Positions 45,245-55,129 are shown, numbered from the stretch's first letter. The stretch: 57,069 nt of DNA from Pseudorhodobacter antarcticus (GCF_900110135.1 NZ_FOCO01000022.1:1-57069); one strand, 5' to 3'. Numbers and translations: made by a program. The notes: generated from the letters alone by a model not told the origin.

Positions 45245-45580
45245 TCACTGCGCCAGCCCTTCTTGATCAAGCAAGTGGCGGCCTGCGCGGTCTTCCACCT
45301 CTATCACCCACAGATCGGGGTCGAATTGGCGTTGGCGCGCGATTGTGGCGTCGACATCGGGTTCCGGGCCTTGCGCAAGGATGACCCATGCGCGGTTGCC
45401 CGTTTGCAGATCGAACGAGCGGTGAAAGGCTGTGGCGGTGCTGTTCAGGGGCGATTGTTTGACCAGTACCGTGCCTGCGTTGGCATCGCCTTTTGACGTG
45501 ACAAACGCCGGAATATCCGCCAACCGCAGGCGTGTCAGGTAAGCACGGACCCAAAAATCGGCGGTCAGGCGGGGTTCCAT
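45245..45580 (-). CDS. DUF1491 family protein
   Basis: A 111-residue protein of the DUF1491 family, usual between era and recO in alphaproteobacteria. It begins [20 protein letters not shown] and contains the conserved RAWVILAQGPEPDVDATIARQRQFDPDLWVIEVEDR. Function unknown; the fold appears small and mixed alpha/beta. ATG 45580 overlaps the era stop (TGATG), so it is coupled to era. Confidence 0.9.
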   Translation of the reverse strand: MEPRLTADFWVRAYLTRLRLADIPAFVTSKGDANAGTVLVKQSPLNSTATAFHRSFDLQTGNRAWVILAQGPEPDVDATIARQRQFDPDLWVIEVEDRAGRHLLDQEGLAQ

Positions 45581-46536
45581 CAATTGCCGTCTTTGAATTC
45601 CAGGCCCATCTCGCGGTAGCGTTCGGGTTCTTCCAGCCAGTTCGGGCGGACCTTGACCTGCAAGAACAGATGCACGGGGCGGCCCAGAAATTCCATCAGG
45701 TCGACGCGGGCGGCCTGGCCCACGGATTTGACGGTTTCGCCTTTGTTGCCCAACACGATGCCTTTGTGACCATCACGCATGACGTAAATCAGCTGGTCGA
45801 TGCGGGTGGTGCCGTCTTTGCGATCCTCCCACTTCTCCGTCTCCACCGTAAGTTGATAGGGCAGTTCTTCGTGCAAGCGCAGGGTCAGTTTTTCACGGGT
45901 AATCTCGGCTGCGATCATGCGCATGGGAAGGTCTGCGATCTGATCTTCGGGATAGAACCACGGGCCGGAGGGGAGTTCGCCCGCCAGCCATTCGCGCAGT
46001 TTATCAACGCCGTAACCCTTTTCGGCGGAAATCATAAAGGTTTCGGCAAAGGGAAACGCCTCATTCATTTTGGCGGACAGGGCCAGCAGCACCTCGGCCT
46101 TGACGCGGTCGATTTTGTTGATGGCAAGGGCGACTTTTTGGCCCTGCGGGATGCGGTCGCGCATGCTATCGATGATGGATGCGGTGCCTTCGGTCATGCC
46201 GCGATGCGCCTCGATCAGCAAAACGATCAGGTCGGCATCGGCGGCGCCGCCCCATGCGGCGGCGACCATGGCACGGTCAAGGCGGCGGCGGGGGCGAAAC
46301 AGGCCGGGTGTGTCGACAAACACGATTTGCGCGTTGCCCTGCATGGCGATGCCGCGAATACGCGCGCGGGTGGTTTGCACCTTATGGGTCACGATCGACA
46401 CTTTGGAGCCGACCATGCGGTTCAAAAGCGTGGATTTGCCCGCGTTAGGTTCGCCGATCAGCGCGACAAAGCCTGCGCGGGTGTTACCGTCACCGCCAAC
46501 GGGGCCTGTGGCGGATGAATTGTTGTCTGTGGTCAT
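45580..46536 (-). CDS. era: GTPase Era
   Basis: Ribosome-assembly GTPase acting on 16S rRNA and the 30S subunit. The 318 residues have G1 (GEPNAGKST), G3 (VFVDTPG), G4 (NKID) and the C-terminal KH domain ([34 protein letters not shown], here [11 protein letters not shown]). Its ATG overlaps the rnc stop by four bases. An N-terminal extension of about 20 polar residues precedes the G domain. Confidence 0.97.
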   Translation of the reverse strand: MTTDNNSSATGPVGGDGNTRAGFVALIGEPNAGKSTLLNRMVGSKVSIVTHKVQTTRARIRGIAMQGNAQIVFVDTPGLFRPRRRLDRAMVAAAWGGAADADLIVLLIEAHRGMTEGTASIIDSMRDRIPQGQKVALAINKIDRVKAEVLLALSAKMNEAFPFAETFMISAEKGYGVDKLREWLAGELPSGPWFYPEDQIADLPMRMIAAEITREKLTLRLHEELPYQLTVETEKWEDRKDGTTRIDQLIYVMRDGHKGIVLGNKGETVKSVGQAARVDLMEFLGRPVHLFLQVKVRPNWLEEPERYREMGLEFKDGN

Positions 46537-47219
46537 GTCAAATGCTCCATCCGGGCCAAAAGGGCGCGGGCTGCGGCCTGTTCGGCGGCACGTTTCGTTC
46601 CGGCAGCTGCCGTTTCAATTTCATCATTATCAAGCTGGACCGCAACCGTGAAGATCGGTTGATGATCGGGGCCAGAGCGGGCTTGTTCGGTATAGCGCGG
46701 CGGTGTCATGCCGCGCGCCTGCGCCCATTCTTGCAGGGCGGTTTTGGGGTCGCGGGCGTCGGCCTTTACGGTTGCGATGCGGCTGGCCCACAGGCGGGTG
46801 ATCAGGGTGCGGGCGGCATCGAACCCACCATCGAGATAGACAGCGGCGATCACCGCCTCCAAAGCGTCGCCAAGCAGCGCCTCTTTGCGCCGCCCCCCGG
46901 ACATCATTTCGGACCGGCCAAGTTTGAGGACATCGCCAAGCCCGATTTCGCGGGCCACATCGGCGCAGGTTTCCTTGCGCACCATCGCATTGAAACGGGG
47001 GGCCAGCAGCCCTTCGGCGGCGGATCTATCAGCGGCGATCAGCGCCTCGGCCATGACCAGCCCCAACACGCGGTCGCCCAGAAATTCAAGGCGCTGATTG
47101 TCGGGGCGAGTGGCAGAGGAAAGGGAGGCGTGGGTAACCGATTGCACCAGCAGTTCGTCATTTTGGAATTTATGGCCCAAACGCGCCTCAAACGCGCGCA
47201 GATCAGCGGCGAGTTTCAT
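46533..47219 (-). CDS. rnc: Ribonuclease III
   Basis: Cuts double-stranded RNA in rRNA and mRNA processing. The 228 residues have the catalytic signature [18 protein letters not shown] (residues about 43-60), a second acidic site in [18 protein letters not shown], and a C-terminal double-stranded RNA-binding domain from [23 protein letters not shown] 47219 overlaps the stop of the upstream signal peptidase gene (ATGA). Confidence 0.96.
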   Translation of the reverse strand: MKLAADLRAFEARLGHKFQNDELLVQSVTHASLSSATRPDNQRLEFLGDRVLGLVMAEALIAADRSAAEGLLAPRFNAMVRKETCADVAREIGLGDVLKLGRSEMMSGGRRKEALLGDALEAVIAAVYLDGGFDAARTLITRLWASRIATVKADARDPKTALQEWAQARGMTPPRYTEQARSGPDHQPIFTVAVQLDNDEIETAAAGTKRAAEQAAARALLARMEHLT

Positions 47220-48247
47220 GGGAGGACCAGCCAATAGCGGTCGCCGCGCCAGTTTGACATATCGAACATGGAGGAGCCTGCGGCGGAGAACACGATGCGC
47301 GTGGCGCGGCCTGTCACGTTTGCAAAGGGGACCATGCCAAGGCCGCCGCGGGTTTGCGGATAGCGGCTGTCGAGGGAATTGTCGCGGTTGTCGCCAAGGA
47401 AAAACAGATGGCCCGGCGGGACGGTGACGGGGGCCGTATCATCCGCGGTGGCTGCGTTGGCGATGTTGAGGATTTGGTGTTGGCGCCCATCTGGCGGAGT
47501 TTCAAGCGCCGCACCTTTGATGCAATCGCCGCCCTGCGGGGGGGTGGGCGCCATGCAGCGGGGGCGGTGGGCAAAGGGGCCTTGGGGGGCATTTATCTCA
47601 ATAAAATCGGGCTGGGGGGCTTGCGGCAGGGGGGTGCCGTTCAGCACCACGGCACCGCCGACCATTTGCACCGTATCGCCGGGCAGGCCAATAAGGCGTT
47701 TGACGAAATCGCTTTTATTGGCGGTGTGGCGAAACACGACAATGTCGCCGTGCTGCAAATTGGCCGCGTTGGTGCGGGTGACAAGGAGGTAATCACCGAC
47801 CAAAAGCGATGGTTTCATGCTGCCGCTGGGGATCCAAAAGGGCAGCACAAAAGCGCGGGCAATGCACAGGGCGGCGAAGGCGGCAAGAGCCGCATAGCCT
47901 GCGCGCTGTGCACATTTGTGGCCGCCCGCAAAGACGCCGGGGCGCGGGCGCAACAGGTTGATGATGAGCGTGGCAAGGGTGCCGATCACCGGAACAGGGG
48001 CGAGTGCGGCCCAATACCCAGAGCGGCCCGCATCGTGCAAACGCTGCACCACCACGATCATTTGGACGGCCATGAGGGGGCCAAAAAGGATGAACAACGG
48101 CGCAAAGCGGTTGGCGTTTTCGATGGTCAGCGCCAAGATGACCAGCATCGCCGCCGTGCTGGCCCCAAAAACCAGCCAGCCCCGCATGCGCGAGGCTGGG
48201 ACGTTCATATCAAAAAATGAGCGTATTGTCGTGGCAGCGATCGTCAT
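47216..48247 (-). CDS. DUF805-signal peptidase I fusion protein
   Basis: A 343-residue membrane protein. The N-terminal part (about residues 1-100) is a DUF805-like membrane domain with the [14 protein letters not shown] motif. The rest is a type I signal peptidase: nucleophile Ser in [19 protein letters not shown], general-base Lys in [16 protein letters not shown], and the [14 protein letters not shown] box. It lies directly after a canonical lepB, so the genome carries two signal peptidases in tandem. ATG 48247 is the likely start ([14 protein letters not shown]). Both catalytic residues are present, so it should be active. Confidence 0.9.
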   Translation of the reverse strand: MTIAATTIRSFFDMNVPASRMRGWLVFGASTAAMLVILALTIENANRFAPLFILFGPLMAVQMIVVVQRLHDAGRSGYWAALAPVPVIGTLATLIINLLRPRPGVFAGGHKCAQRAGYAALAAFAALCIARAFVLPFWIPSGSMKPSLLVGDYLLVTRTNAANLQHGDIVVFRHTANKSDFVKRLIGLPGDTVQMVGGAVVLNGTPLPQAPQPDFIEINAPQGPFAHRPRCMAPTPPQGGDCIKGAALETPPDGRQHQILNIANAATADDTAPVTVPPGHLFFLGDNRDNSLDSRYPQTRGGLGMVPFANVTGRATRIVFSAAGSSMFDMSNWRGDRYWLVLP

Positions 48248-48254
48248 GCCCGCA

Positions 48255-49049
48255 TTATTCCACGGCCTTGAAAAAGCGATCCGAGCGCCATGTCCAGAAA
48301 TAGAACAAGGACGACCCTGCGGAGGAGAACATGATGCGGTCCGCGCGGCCAATCAGGTTTTCGGCGGGGACAAAGCCAACGCCGCCGGAGGCCTGACCAA
48401 AGCGGCTGTCTTGGGAATTGTCGCGGTTGTCGCCCATAAAAAAATACTGGCCCACGGGAACGGTGAACACATCGGTGTTATCGGCAAAGCCGTTCACGTC
48501 AATGTTCAGCACGGCGTGGGTGCGCCCACCGGGCAGCGTTTCGATGGACCGCGATTTGGTACATTCGCCGCCAAGGCCGACAGTACCACCCGCATTTTCA
48601 CAGCGGGGCATGTTGCGCATAGGCCCTTGTTCTGCATAGGTTTCTATGAACTGACCATCGGGGGTTTGGGGCACGGGCGTGCCATTCAGGATGATCTGAC
48701 CCGCGCGCATTTGCACGGTGTCGCCCGGCAGACCGATGAGCCGTTTGATGAAATCCGAGCCATTGACGGGGTGGCGAAACACCACAACATCGCCGCGTTC
48801 GGGTTCGGAAAACAGCAAGCGGCCCGTGACGGGGCACATGGAAAACGGGCAGGAATTTTTGGAATAGCCGTAAGCCATTTTGTTGACAAACAAGAAGTCG
48901 CCGATCAACAGCGTGTCCTTCATCGAGCCGGAGGGGATCCAGAAGGGTTGGAAAAACAAGGTGCGAAAGATGCCTGCGATCAGCAAGGCGTAGACGATTG
49001 TCTTTATCGTCTCAACGATGCCGCCATCGGTGTTGTCTTTGCTGGCCAT
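48255..49049 (-). CDS. lepB: Signal peptidase I
   Basis: Cleaves signal peptides from secreted proteins at the outer face of the inner membrane. The 264 residues have one N-terminal membrane anchor ([27 protein letters not shown], including the catalytic Ser), the Lys in [17 protein letters not shown] and the GDNRDNSQDSRFG motif. It sits in the usual acpS-lepB-rnc order; the extra fusion peptidase is inserted between lepB and rnc. Confidence 0.96.
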   Translation of the reverse strand: MASKDNTDGGIVETIKTIVYALLIAGIFRTLFFQPFWIPSGSMKDTLLIGDFLFVNKMAYGYSKNSCPFSMCPVTGRLLFSEPERGDVVVFRHPVNGSDFIKRLIGLPGDTVQMRAGQIILNGTPVPQTPDGQFIETYAEQGPMRNMPRCENAGGTVGLGGECTKSRSIETLPGGRTHAVLNIDVNGFADNTDVFTVPVGQYFFMGDNRDNSQDSRFGQASGGVGFVPAENLIGRADRIMFSSAGSSLFYFWTWRSDRFFKAVE

Positions 49050-49107
49050 GAGTGTTTTTCGCCTTTTGCTGCTTTGCCGAGTTACATGCGCGCGGGGGCG
49101 GTTGGAG

Positions 49108-49536
49108 TCAAGCGGTTGGGGGGACCAGGTGCGGCGTATTTGGGCGGGCCTCGATCACCACAAAAGCCTGCGCCCATGGGTGATCGTCGGTTAAAGTGAC
49201 ATGGACGATGGCGGTGTACCCTTGCGGGGTCATGGCGGCCAGACGTTCGGCGGCCCAGCCTGACAGGTGCATTTGCGGCTGTCCGGTGGACAGGTTCGAC
49301 ACGGCCATGTCGCGCCACGAAATGCCCATGCGCAGGCCCGTGCCCAGCGCCTTTGAACACGCCTCTTTGGCGGCCCAGCGTTTGGCGTAGGTGGCGGCAA
49401 TGGCACGCGGGCGGCTGTCAGCCTTGGCCTGTTCGCGCGGGGTGAACACGCGGTTGCGAAAACGGTCGCCGAAACGGGCCAGAGTGGCGTCGATGCGGTC
49501 GATATTCGCCAGATCAGAGCCGATGCCTAGGATCAT
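49108..49536 (-). CDS. acpS: Holo-[acyl-carrier-protein] synthase
   Basis: Transfers phosphopantetheine from CoA to acyl carrier protein. The 142-residue protein begins [23 protein letters not shown], with the metal-binding Asp in GSDL. It contains the second signature [17 protein letters not shown]. The ATG at 49536 lies close to a duplicated 15-base segment shared with the pdxJ 3' end. Confidence 0.96.
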   Translation of the reverse strand: MILGIGSDLANIDRIDATLARFGDRFRNRVFTPREQAKADSRPRAIAATYAKRWAAKEACSKALGTGLRMGISWRDMAVSNLSTGQPQMHLSGWAAERLAAMTPQGYTAIVHVTLTDDHPWAQAFVVIEARPNTPHLVPPTA

Positions 49537-49544
49537 GTGTGTAT

Positions 49545-49576
49545 AACGATCATGTTTGCCCAACGATCATGTTTGC
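49545..49576. repeat. 15-bp tandem direct repeat at the pdxJ/acpS junction
   Basis: AACGATCATGTTTGC occurs at 49545-49559 and again at 49562-49576, separated by two bases. The second copy covers the last codons of pdxJ, and the first lies between its stop and the acpS start. Looks like a local tandem duplication. Confidence 0.8.
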
Positions 49577-50328
49577 TGGATGCCATCGCGGGCCATATCC
49601 ATGCGGCGGCGCATTTCCTCTATCGCGGGGCCAAGGCCGCGAAAGACGGATTCGCCGATCAGGAAATGGCCGATATTCAGTTCCATCACTTGCGGGAAGG
49701 TGGAAACGACTGCGGCGGTTTCAAAATTCAGACCGTGGCCCATGTGGATTTCCATTCCCAAAGCATGCGCATGGACGGCCCCTGTGCGCAGGGCGGCAAG
49801 TTCGGCGGCGGCAGCAGGATCGCCCGCCGCCATAAGGTCGCAGTAGCGCCCGGTGTGCAGTTCGACCACGGCGGCCCCGATGCGGGCGGCGGCGTCGATT
49901 TGCGCCGCTTCATGGCCGATGAACAGCGACACGCGGCAACCTGCATCGCGCAAGGGGGCGATATAATCGGCAAGGCGGTTTTCATCGCCTGCCACGTCCA
50001 AGCCGCCTTCGGTGGTGCGTTCTTCACGCTTTTCGGGCACCAGACAGATAGCATGGGGTCGGTGGCGCAGGGCGATGGTTTGCATTTCCAGCGTGGCGGC
50101 ACATTCGAAATTCAGCGGGATGGAAATGCCTGCCATCAACGCTTCAATATCGGGATCCCGGATGTGGCGGCGATCTTCGCGCAAGTGGGCAGTGATGCCG
50201 TCGGCACCCGCCGCCTCGGCCAACAGGGCAGCGCGCAAGGGGTCGGGCAGCGCGCCGCCCCGCGCGTTGCGAATGGTGGCCACATGGTCGATGTTGATGC
50301 CCAGCCGCAGCCGTTCCGGTGGTTTCAT
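49567..50328 (-). CDS. pdxJ: Pyridoxine 5'-phosphate synthase
   Basis: Condenses deoxyxylulose 5-phosphate with 3-amino-2-oxopropyl phosphate in vitamin B6 synthesis. The 253-residue TIM barrel begins with [19 protein letters not shown]. It contains [44 protein letters not shown] and [10 protein letters not shown] signatures. It ends with GIQQT, where the tandem duplication begins. Confidence 0.96.
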   Translation of the reverse strand: MKPPERLRLGINIDHVATIRNARGGALPDPLRAALLAEAAGADGITAHLREDRRHIRDPDIEALMAGISIPLNFECAATLEMQTIALRHRPHAICLVPEKREERTTEGGLDVAGDENRLADYIAPLRDAGCRVSLFIGHEAAQIDAAARIGAAVVELHTGRYCDLMAAGDPAAAAELAALRTGAVHAHALGMEIHMGHGLNFETAAVVSTFPQVMELNIGHFLIGESVFRGLGPAIEEMRRRMDMARDGIQQT

Positions 50329-50373
50329 TGCCAGTATCCTTTTATCGGTCCCATAACGGGTCTTGGGCGCAGA

Positions 50374-51051
50374 TTAGCCTTTTGTCGGCCCGCCGTCATC
50401 CTCTGTGATTGTCGCGGCCTCCGCCTCGGCCGTGCGCTGTGCGATGCGTTTGAGCAGGCGGTCGCGCAGCTTTTTCTTGCGGCGGTTTTGATAGGCGATG
50501 ATGATGGGCAAGCTGACGTAATATCCCGCGATGCCCGCAAAAATACCCGGCGCGATACCCCCCATAAGATAGGGGAAATAGACGCGGAAGAAGAATTTGT
50601 GCAATTGGTCCCAATGCGCGACGCCGCCCGTAAAGACGGTTTTGATGTTGCGCCAAAATTCAGCGCTGGCGTAGCCGAAATCGGTGAAAATTTCCAACGG
50701 CGACATGACGGCAGGGTGGCCGAGGATGTAGTTGCCAAATTCCACGCCAAAAGCCGCGATGAAAGGAAACGTGATGGGGTTGCCGACAAAGGTCGCCATC
50801 AGCGAGGCAAGGATGTTGCCGCGCATGATCCACGCCAGCAGGGCCGCCCCCGCAAAGTGAAAGCCGAAAAGGGGCGTGAAGGAGATGAAGATGCCCGCGA
50901 ATATGCCGCGCGCGATGCGGTGGGGGGCATCGGGCAAACGGCGCAGGCGGTGTTTCATGTAATGGGCGGCACGGGCCCAGCCACCACGGGGCCAGAGCGA
51001 TTCTGCCATGACCCGGATCCAAGACCGTTTGTCGCGCCGCTTGAAAACCAT
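50374..51051 (-). CDS. DUF2062 family membrane protein
   Basis: A 225-residue inner-membrane protein of the DUF2062 family. Membrane segments lie around residues 47-75, 80-110 and 155-190. The conserved APHRIARGIFAGIFISFTPLFGFH and FVGNPITFPFIAAFG motifs are present. The C-terminal tail is basic, then acidic (RRKKKLRDRLLKRIAQR). No function is established for the family. It lies between rsh and pdxJ, its usual place in Rhodobacterales. Confidence 0.9.
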   Translation of the reverse strand: MVFKRRDKRSWIRVMAESLWPRGGWARAAHYMKHRLRRLPDAPHRIARGIFAGIFISFTPLFGFHFAGAALLAWIMRGNILASLMATFVGNPITFPFIAAFGVEFGNYILGHPAVMSPLEIFTDFGYASAEFWRNIKTVFTGGVAHWDQLHKFFFRVYFPYLMGGIAPGIFAGIAGYYVSLPIIIAYQNRRKKKLRDRLLKRIAQRTAEAEAATITEDDGGPTKG

Positions 51052-51078
51052 ATGCCCGTCGATTCTTTCTGTGTTCGA

Positions 51079-53196
51079 TCAGGGCTTGCGCCGGGTGTCG
51101 CGATGGCGGCCCACCTCGGCCACATCGGTTTCAGCCTCTAGCGCGGTCATAATCATGTGCAGATGTTCTACGTCCCGCAGGTCCACGTCAATCAGCAAAC
51201 GGTAAAAATCGGGTTTGCGATCAACGAATTGTAGATCGGAAATGTTGGCCTTTTGTTGGCCGATCAACGTGCAGATGCGCCCCAGCACGCCCGCATCGTT
51301 GGAAATGGTCAAATCAAGGCTGACGGTGTTGACAGCGGCGTGGCGGCCCGATTGCCAGTTCAGATCGACCCAGCGTTCGGGCTGATCCTCCATCTCGGCC
51401 AAGGCCGGGCAGTCGATGGCGTGGACCACAACGCCTTGGCCCCGATAGGAAATGCCGACGATACGTTCACCCGGCACGGGTTGGCAGCAGCCGGCGCGTT
51501 GAAAGATTTGATCATCGCCAAGGCCAATCACAGGACGCCGGGCATCGACCGTATCGCCACTGGCCTGCACCAATTCGGGGTACAGGGTTTCCAGCACGCG
51601 GCGCGCGGTGAGTTCGGCAGAGCCGATGCGGGCCAAAAGGTCGGTTTCGTCCGTCAGGGCCAGCATCCGGGCGGCGGTGCGCAGCGCCTTGTCGGTGGCT
51701 TTGCGGCCCACATTGTCAAACGCGGCGCGCGCAAGTTCGCGGCCCAGTTTGACGAAACGACCCTTATCCTCTTCGCGCAAAGACCGCCGGATGGCGGCTT
51801 TGGCGCGGCCTGTGGTGACGATTTCAATCCAGGACGATTGCGGGCGCTGCCCTTCGGCGGTGATAATTTCGACCGATTGGCCGTTTTTCAGGCGGGTCCA
51901 CAGCGGCACACGAATACCGTCAATCTTGGCGGAAACGGTGGAATTGCCGATGCGGGTGTGGATGGAATAGGCGTAATCCAAAGGCGTGGCACCGCGCGGC
52001 AGTTGGACCACATCGCCTTTGGGCGTAAAGCAAAACACCTGATCGGTGTACATTTCCAATTTGACGTTTTCGAGAAAGGTGTCGTGGTCATCTTCCTCCA
52101 TATTCTCGGTCAGTTTGGCGACCCATTTGGCGGGATCGACGGCAAAGGGGTTATTGGCGCGCACCCCTTCGCGGTAGGACCAATGGGCGGCCACGCCTGC
52201 CTCGGCCACTTCGTGCATTTGGCGGGTGCGGATTTGCACCTCCACCCGCTTGCCATCACGGCCCGACACGGTGGTGTGGATGGAGCGATAGCCGTTGTTT
52301 TTGGGCTGGCTGATGTAATCTTTGAACCGGCCCGGCACGGCGCGCCACCGTTGATGGATGACGCCAAGGACGCGGTAACAATCCGCCTCGGACCTTGTGA
52401 TAATGCGAAAACCGTAGATATCGGAGAGGCGGGAAAAGGACAAGTCTTTTTCCTGCATCTTGCGCCAGACGGAATAGGGTTTTTTGGCGCGGCCATAGAC
52501 ATCGGCGTCAATATCGGCGCGGTCAAGTTCGGTGCGAATATCGGCGGTGATTTTATACACCACATCGCCCGCCTCGCGTTGAAGCGTGATAAAGCGGCGG
52601 ATGATGGAGTTGCGGGCATCAGGGTTGATGACGCGAAAGGCAAGATCTTCGAGTTCTTCGCGCATCCATTGCATCCCCATGCGGCCAGCAAGGGGGGCGA
52701 AAATTTCCATGGTTTCGCGGGCTTTTTGCGCCTGTTTTTCGGGGCGCATGGATTTGATCGTGCGCATATTGTGCAAACGGTCGGCCAATTTGACCAAAAT
52801 CACCCGCAAATCCTTGGACATCGCCATGAACAGTTTGCGGAAATTTTCCGCCTGTTTGGATTGGGTGGAAGACAGTTGCAGATTGGTCAGTTTGGTGACG
52901 CCATCGACGAGTTCGGCCACTTCATCGCCAAACTGCGCGGCCACATCGGTGTAGGTGGCTTTGGTATCTTCAATCGTGTCGTGCAGCAGGGCGGTGATGA
53001 TCGTGGCATCATCCAGCCGTTGTTCGGTTAAAATGGCGGCGACAGCAACAGGATGGGTGAAATAGGGTTCGCCGGAATGGCGCATCTGGCCATCGTGGAC
53101 GCGCAGGCCGTAAGCATAGGCGGCGCGGATAAGGTCCGCATTAGACCTGGGGTTATAGTTGTGGACGAGGGCGACCAGGTCTTCGACGTCGATCAT
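51079..53196 (-). CDS. Bifunctional (p)ppGpp synthetase/hydrolase (Rsh)
   Basis: The single RelA/SpoT homologue controlling the stringent response, 705 residues. The HD hydrolase part has HSGEPYFTHPVAVAAIL and ALLHDTIEDTKAT. The synthetase part contains KDLSFSRLSDIYGFRIITRSEADCYRVLG and NGYRSIHTTV. TGS (FTPKGDVVQLPRGATPLDYAY), a helical/zinc-finger region with CCQPVPGERIVG and a C-terminal ACT domain follow. ATG 53196 is used because the GTG upstream adds only three residues. Confidence 0.97.
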   Translation of the reverse strand: MIDVEDLVALVHNYNPRSNADLIRAAYAYGLRVHDGQMRHSGEPYFTHPVAVAAILTEQRLDDATIITALLHDTIEDTKATYTDVAAQFGDEVAELVDGVTKLTNLQLSSTQSKQAENFRKLFMAMSKDLRVILVKLADRLHNMRTIKSMRPEKQAQKARETMEIFAPLAGRMGMQWMREELEDLAFRVINPDARNSIIRRFITLQREAGDVVYKITADIRTELDRADIDADVYGRAKKPYSVWRKMQEKDLSFSRLSDIYGFRIITRSEADCYRVLGVIHQRWRAVPGRFKDYISQPKNNGYRSIHTTVSGRDGKRVEVQIRTRQMHEVAEAGVAAHWSYREGVRANNPFAVDPAKWVAKLTENMEEDDHDTFLENVKLEMYTDQVFCFTPKGDVVQLPRGATPLDYAYSIHTRIGNSTVSAKIDGIRVPLWTRLKNGQSVEIITAEGQRPQSSWIEIVTTGRAKAAIRRSLREEDKGRFVKLGRELARAAFDNVGRKATDKALRTAARMLALTDETDLLARIGSAELTARRVLETLYPELVQASGDTVDARRPVIGLGDDQIFQRAGCCQPVPGERIVGISYRGQGVVVHAIDCPALAEMEDQPERWVDLNWQSGRHAAVNTVSLDLTISNDAGVLGRICTLIGQQKANISDLQFVDRKPDFYRLLIDVDLRDVEHLHMIMTALEAETDVAEVGRHRDTRRKP

Positions 53197-53237
53197 CCTC
53201 GCCACATCCTATGTTTTGGCATCAATTTCGCGGGCGC

Positions 53238-53283
53238 GGTTTTGGCTGGCACGCCCGGTTTTAGCTGGCGCCCGGTTTAGCTG
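53238..53283. repeat. Three imperfect 17-19 bp repeats at the rpoZ 3' end
   Basis: Units of the form GGTTTTAGCTGGCGCCC start at 53238, 53257 and 53274. The last unit overlaps the rpoZ stop codon and final codons, so the 3' end of the gene appears triplicated into the rpoZ-rsh gap. Confidence 0.7.
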
Positions 53284-53630
53284 GCACCTTGCGCTTCCAT
53301 CAGGGCGCGCAGCAAACGCTCCTCGGACATGTCATCGGTGGCGGGGCGATCCATTTCTCCGCCCATCAGCAAGGCCATTTGATCATCTTCCGGCTCATCC
53401 ACCTCAATCTGGGTTTGATGGCTTTCGATCATCCGTTCGCGCAGGCTGTCGGCCAATTGGGTTTCATCCGCGATTTCGCGCAGGGAAACCACAGGGTTTT
53501 TGTCATTGTCGCGGTCCACCGTCAGCGGAGAGCCGGCTTGGATTTCGCGGGCGCGGTGCGCGGCCAGCATAACCAGTTCGAACCGGTTCGGGACTTTATC
53601 AACGCAATCTTCAACCGTGACGCGGGCCAT
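53277..53630 (-). CDS. rpoZ: DNA-directed RNA polymerase omega subunit
   Basis: A 117-residue omega subunit that helps assemble the core enzyme. It begins [30 protein letters not shown], the conserved domain that contacts the beta-prime C-terminus. [16 protein letters not shown] follows, and then an acidic C-terminal extension (EVDEPEDDQ) common in alphaproteobacteria. It precedes rsh, as usual. Confidence 0.97.
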   Translation of the reverse strand: MARVTVEDCVDKVPNRFELVMLAAHRAREIQAGSPLTVDRDNDKNPVVSLREIADETQLADSLRERMIESHQTQIEVDEPEDDQMALLMGGEMDRPATDDMSEERLLRALMEAQGAS

Positions 53631-53745
53631 AAAGACACCCTTTCAGATTTGGGGAGTGGAGGGGTCTGTGTAAGCCTTGGCAAAACCCTTGACAAGCGCC
53701 TTATCCCCCCTGTTTGCCCCCCTAGCGTGACAATTTGCCGTGAAT

Positions 53746-54384
53746 TTAGGGCAACAGGGGTGTCGGCCTGCGAATCGGGGCCAAATCGCTGGCTTCCTCT
53801 GGCAGCGGGCGGACGGCGGCCAGATCGCTGGCGGGCAGTGCGTCGCGCATGGTGCGCACGCTGTGGCCCGTGACGGGGTGGTGCCAATCGGGGGCAATGT
53901 CGCACAGCGGGACCAGCACAAAGGCGCGGTCGGCGATGCGCGGATGCGGCAGGATCAACTGATCGGGGGCAAGCCGCGCCTGATCGGCCAACGGCAAGTC
54001 ACACCAATGTCGGTGGGTTTTGGCATCCGGCAGCACGGCGTCACCGATCGCCAACAGGTCCAGATCCAGCGACCGCCCAGCCCAACGGGTGGACCGGGTG
54101 CGGCCATACGCAGCCTCCACTTGGTGAAGGCGCGCGAGGATGTCGGCAGGCGACAGGTCGGGGTCTGCGGTAAGTGCTGCGGCGGCGTTGACATAGTCTG
54201 GCCCGGCGCCTGCGGGAAAGCACGGCGTGGCATAAAATCGGCTGGTGGCGTGCAGATGCAGACCCAGCGCACCCAGGCTTGCCAAGGCCATGGGCAGCGT
54301 ATGAGCGGGGGTGTGCCGTAATGACCCAAGGTCACTAGGCAGGTTTGCGCCGAGGGCAACATAGACAAGCAATTGTTTTGCCAT
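53746..54384 (-). CDS. folK: 2-amino-4-hydroxy-6-hydroxymethyldihydropteridine pyrophosphokinase
   Basis: Makes the activated pterin for folate synthesis. The 212-residue HPPK has YVALGANLPSDLGS, the FPAGAGPDYVNAAAAL strand, the ATP/Mg motif in GRTRSTRWAGRSLDLDLLAIGD and LPHPRIADRAFVLVPLCDI. ATG 54384 or 54393 could be the start; AAGG lies at 11 or 2 bases respectively, so 54384 is preferred. The C-terminal tail (from LPEEASDLAPIRRP) is not conserved. Confidence 0.94.
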   Translation of the reverse strand: MAKQLLVYVALGANLPSDLGSLRHTPAHTLPMALASLGALGLHLHATSRFYATPCFPAGAGPDYVNAAAALTADPDLSPADILARLHQVEAAYGRTRSTRWAGRSLDLDLLAIGDAVLPDAKTHRHWCDLPLADQARLAPDQLILPHPRIADRAFVLVPLCDIAPDWHHPVTGHSVRTMRDALPASDLAAVRPLPEEASDLAPIRRPTPLLP

Positions 54385-54411
54385 TTCAAGCATAACCTTT
54401 ACGTGATCCGC

Positions 54412-54439
54412 TTGAAATTTCAGAGAAGGAGAACATACT
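54412..54439 (+). promoter_or_regulatory. Candidate promoter of the NYN-domain gene
   Basis: TTGAAA at 54412-54417, a 16-base spacer and CATACT at 54434-54439, about 88 bases before the start at 54527. The intergenic stretch is clearly AT-richer than the surroundings. Pattern match only. Confidence 0.35.
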
Positions 54440-54526
54440 GGTGATCAGTCGCAGAGCCAATATTATTCGCATAAGTGTTTTTTCCAAATTATTGTTTGCT
54501 GCGATGCTTTTTGAGGGACAAAGGGA

Positions 54527-55102
54527 ATGTTTTACAAGGACGAAAGGCTCGCGCTTTTTATAGACGGGTCCAACCTTTATGCAGCGTCAAAGGCGCTTGG
54601 GTTCGACATCGACTATAAGCTGTTGCGGGGGGAATTCATGCGGCGGGGTAAGCTGCTGCGTGCGTTTTATTACACGGCATTGCTGGAAAACGATGAATAT
54701 TCGCCGATCCGCCCGCTGGTGGATTGGTTGAATTACAACGGCTATTCGATGGTGACCAAGCCTGCCAAAGAATACACCGACAGCCAAGGCCGCCGGAAGG
54801 TGAAGGGCAATATGGATATTGAACTGGCCGTGAATGCGATGGAATTGGCACCGCATATTGACCATGCCGTTTTGTTTTCGGGCGATGGTGATTTCCGGCC
54901 GTTGGTCGAAAGTTTGCAGCGCCAAGGGGTGCGGGTGTCCGTAGTTTCGACGATTCGCAGCCAACCGCCCATGATCTCGGATGAGTTGCGCCGCCAAGCG
55001 GATAATTTCATCGAATTGGACGAGTTGCGTGATGTGATTGGCCGCCCCCCGCGCGAGCCCCGTTTTGACGATGCAGAGGATGCGCCGGAATCGGTGACCT
55101 AA
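54527..55102 (+). CDS. NYN domain protein (LabA/DUF88 family)
   Basis: A 191-residue protein with a PIN-like NYN nuclease fold. The metal-binding acidic residues expected in such folds are visible: LALFIDGSNLY (residues 8-18), KGNMDIELAVNAME (Asp about 105) and AVLFSGDGDFRPLVE (Asp about 129 and 131). Relatives are predicted RNases in RNA processing; LabA itself is known from cyanobacterial clock output. The C-terminal tail is acidic. It stands alone, followed by a strong terminator. Confidence 0.92.
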   Translation: MFYKDERLALFIDGSNLYAASKALGFDIDYKLLRGEFMRRGKLLRAFYYTALLENDEYSPIRPLVDWLNYNGYSMVTKPAKEYTDSQGRRKVKGNMDIELAVNAMELAPHIDHAVLFSGDGDFRPLVESLQRQGVRVSVVSTIRSQPPMISDELRRQADNFIELDELRDVIGRPPREPRFDDAEDAPESVT

Positions 55103-55129
55103 GCAGGTTTTGCCGCGATGTGATTGGGG

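Noticed and set aside
49537-53031. Two long plus-strand frames (534 and 592 codons) opposite pdxJ, DUF2062 and rsh
   Set aside because: Both are antisense to conserved genes with intact active sites; Gly/His/Phe-rich composition is a mirror artefact.
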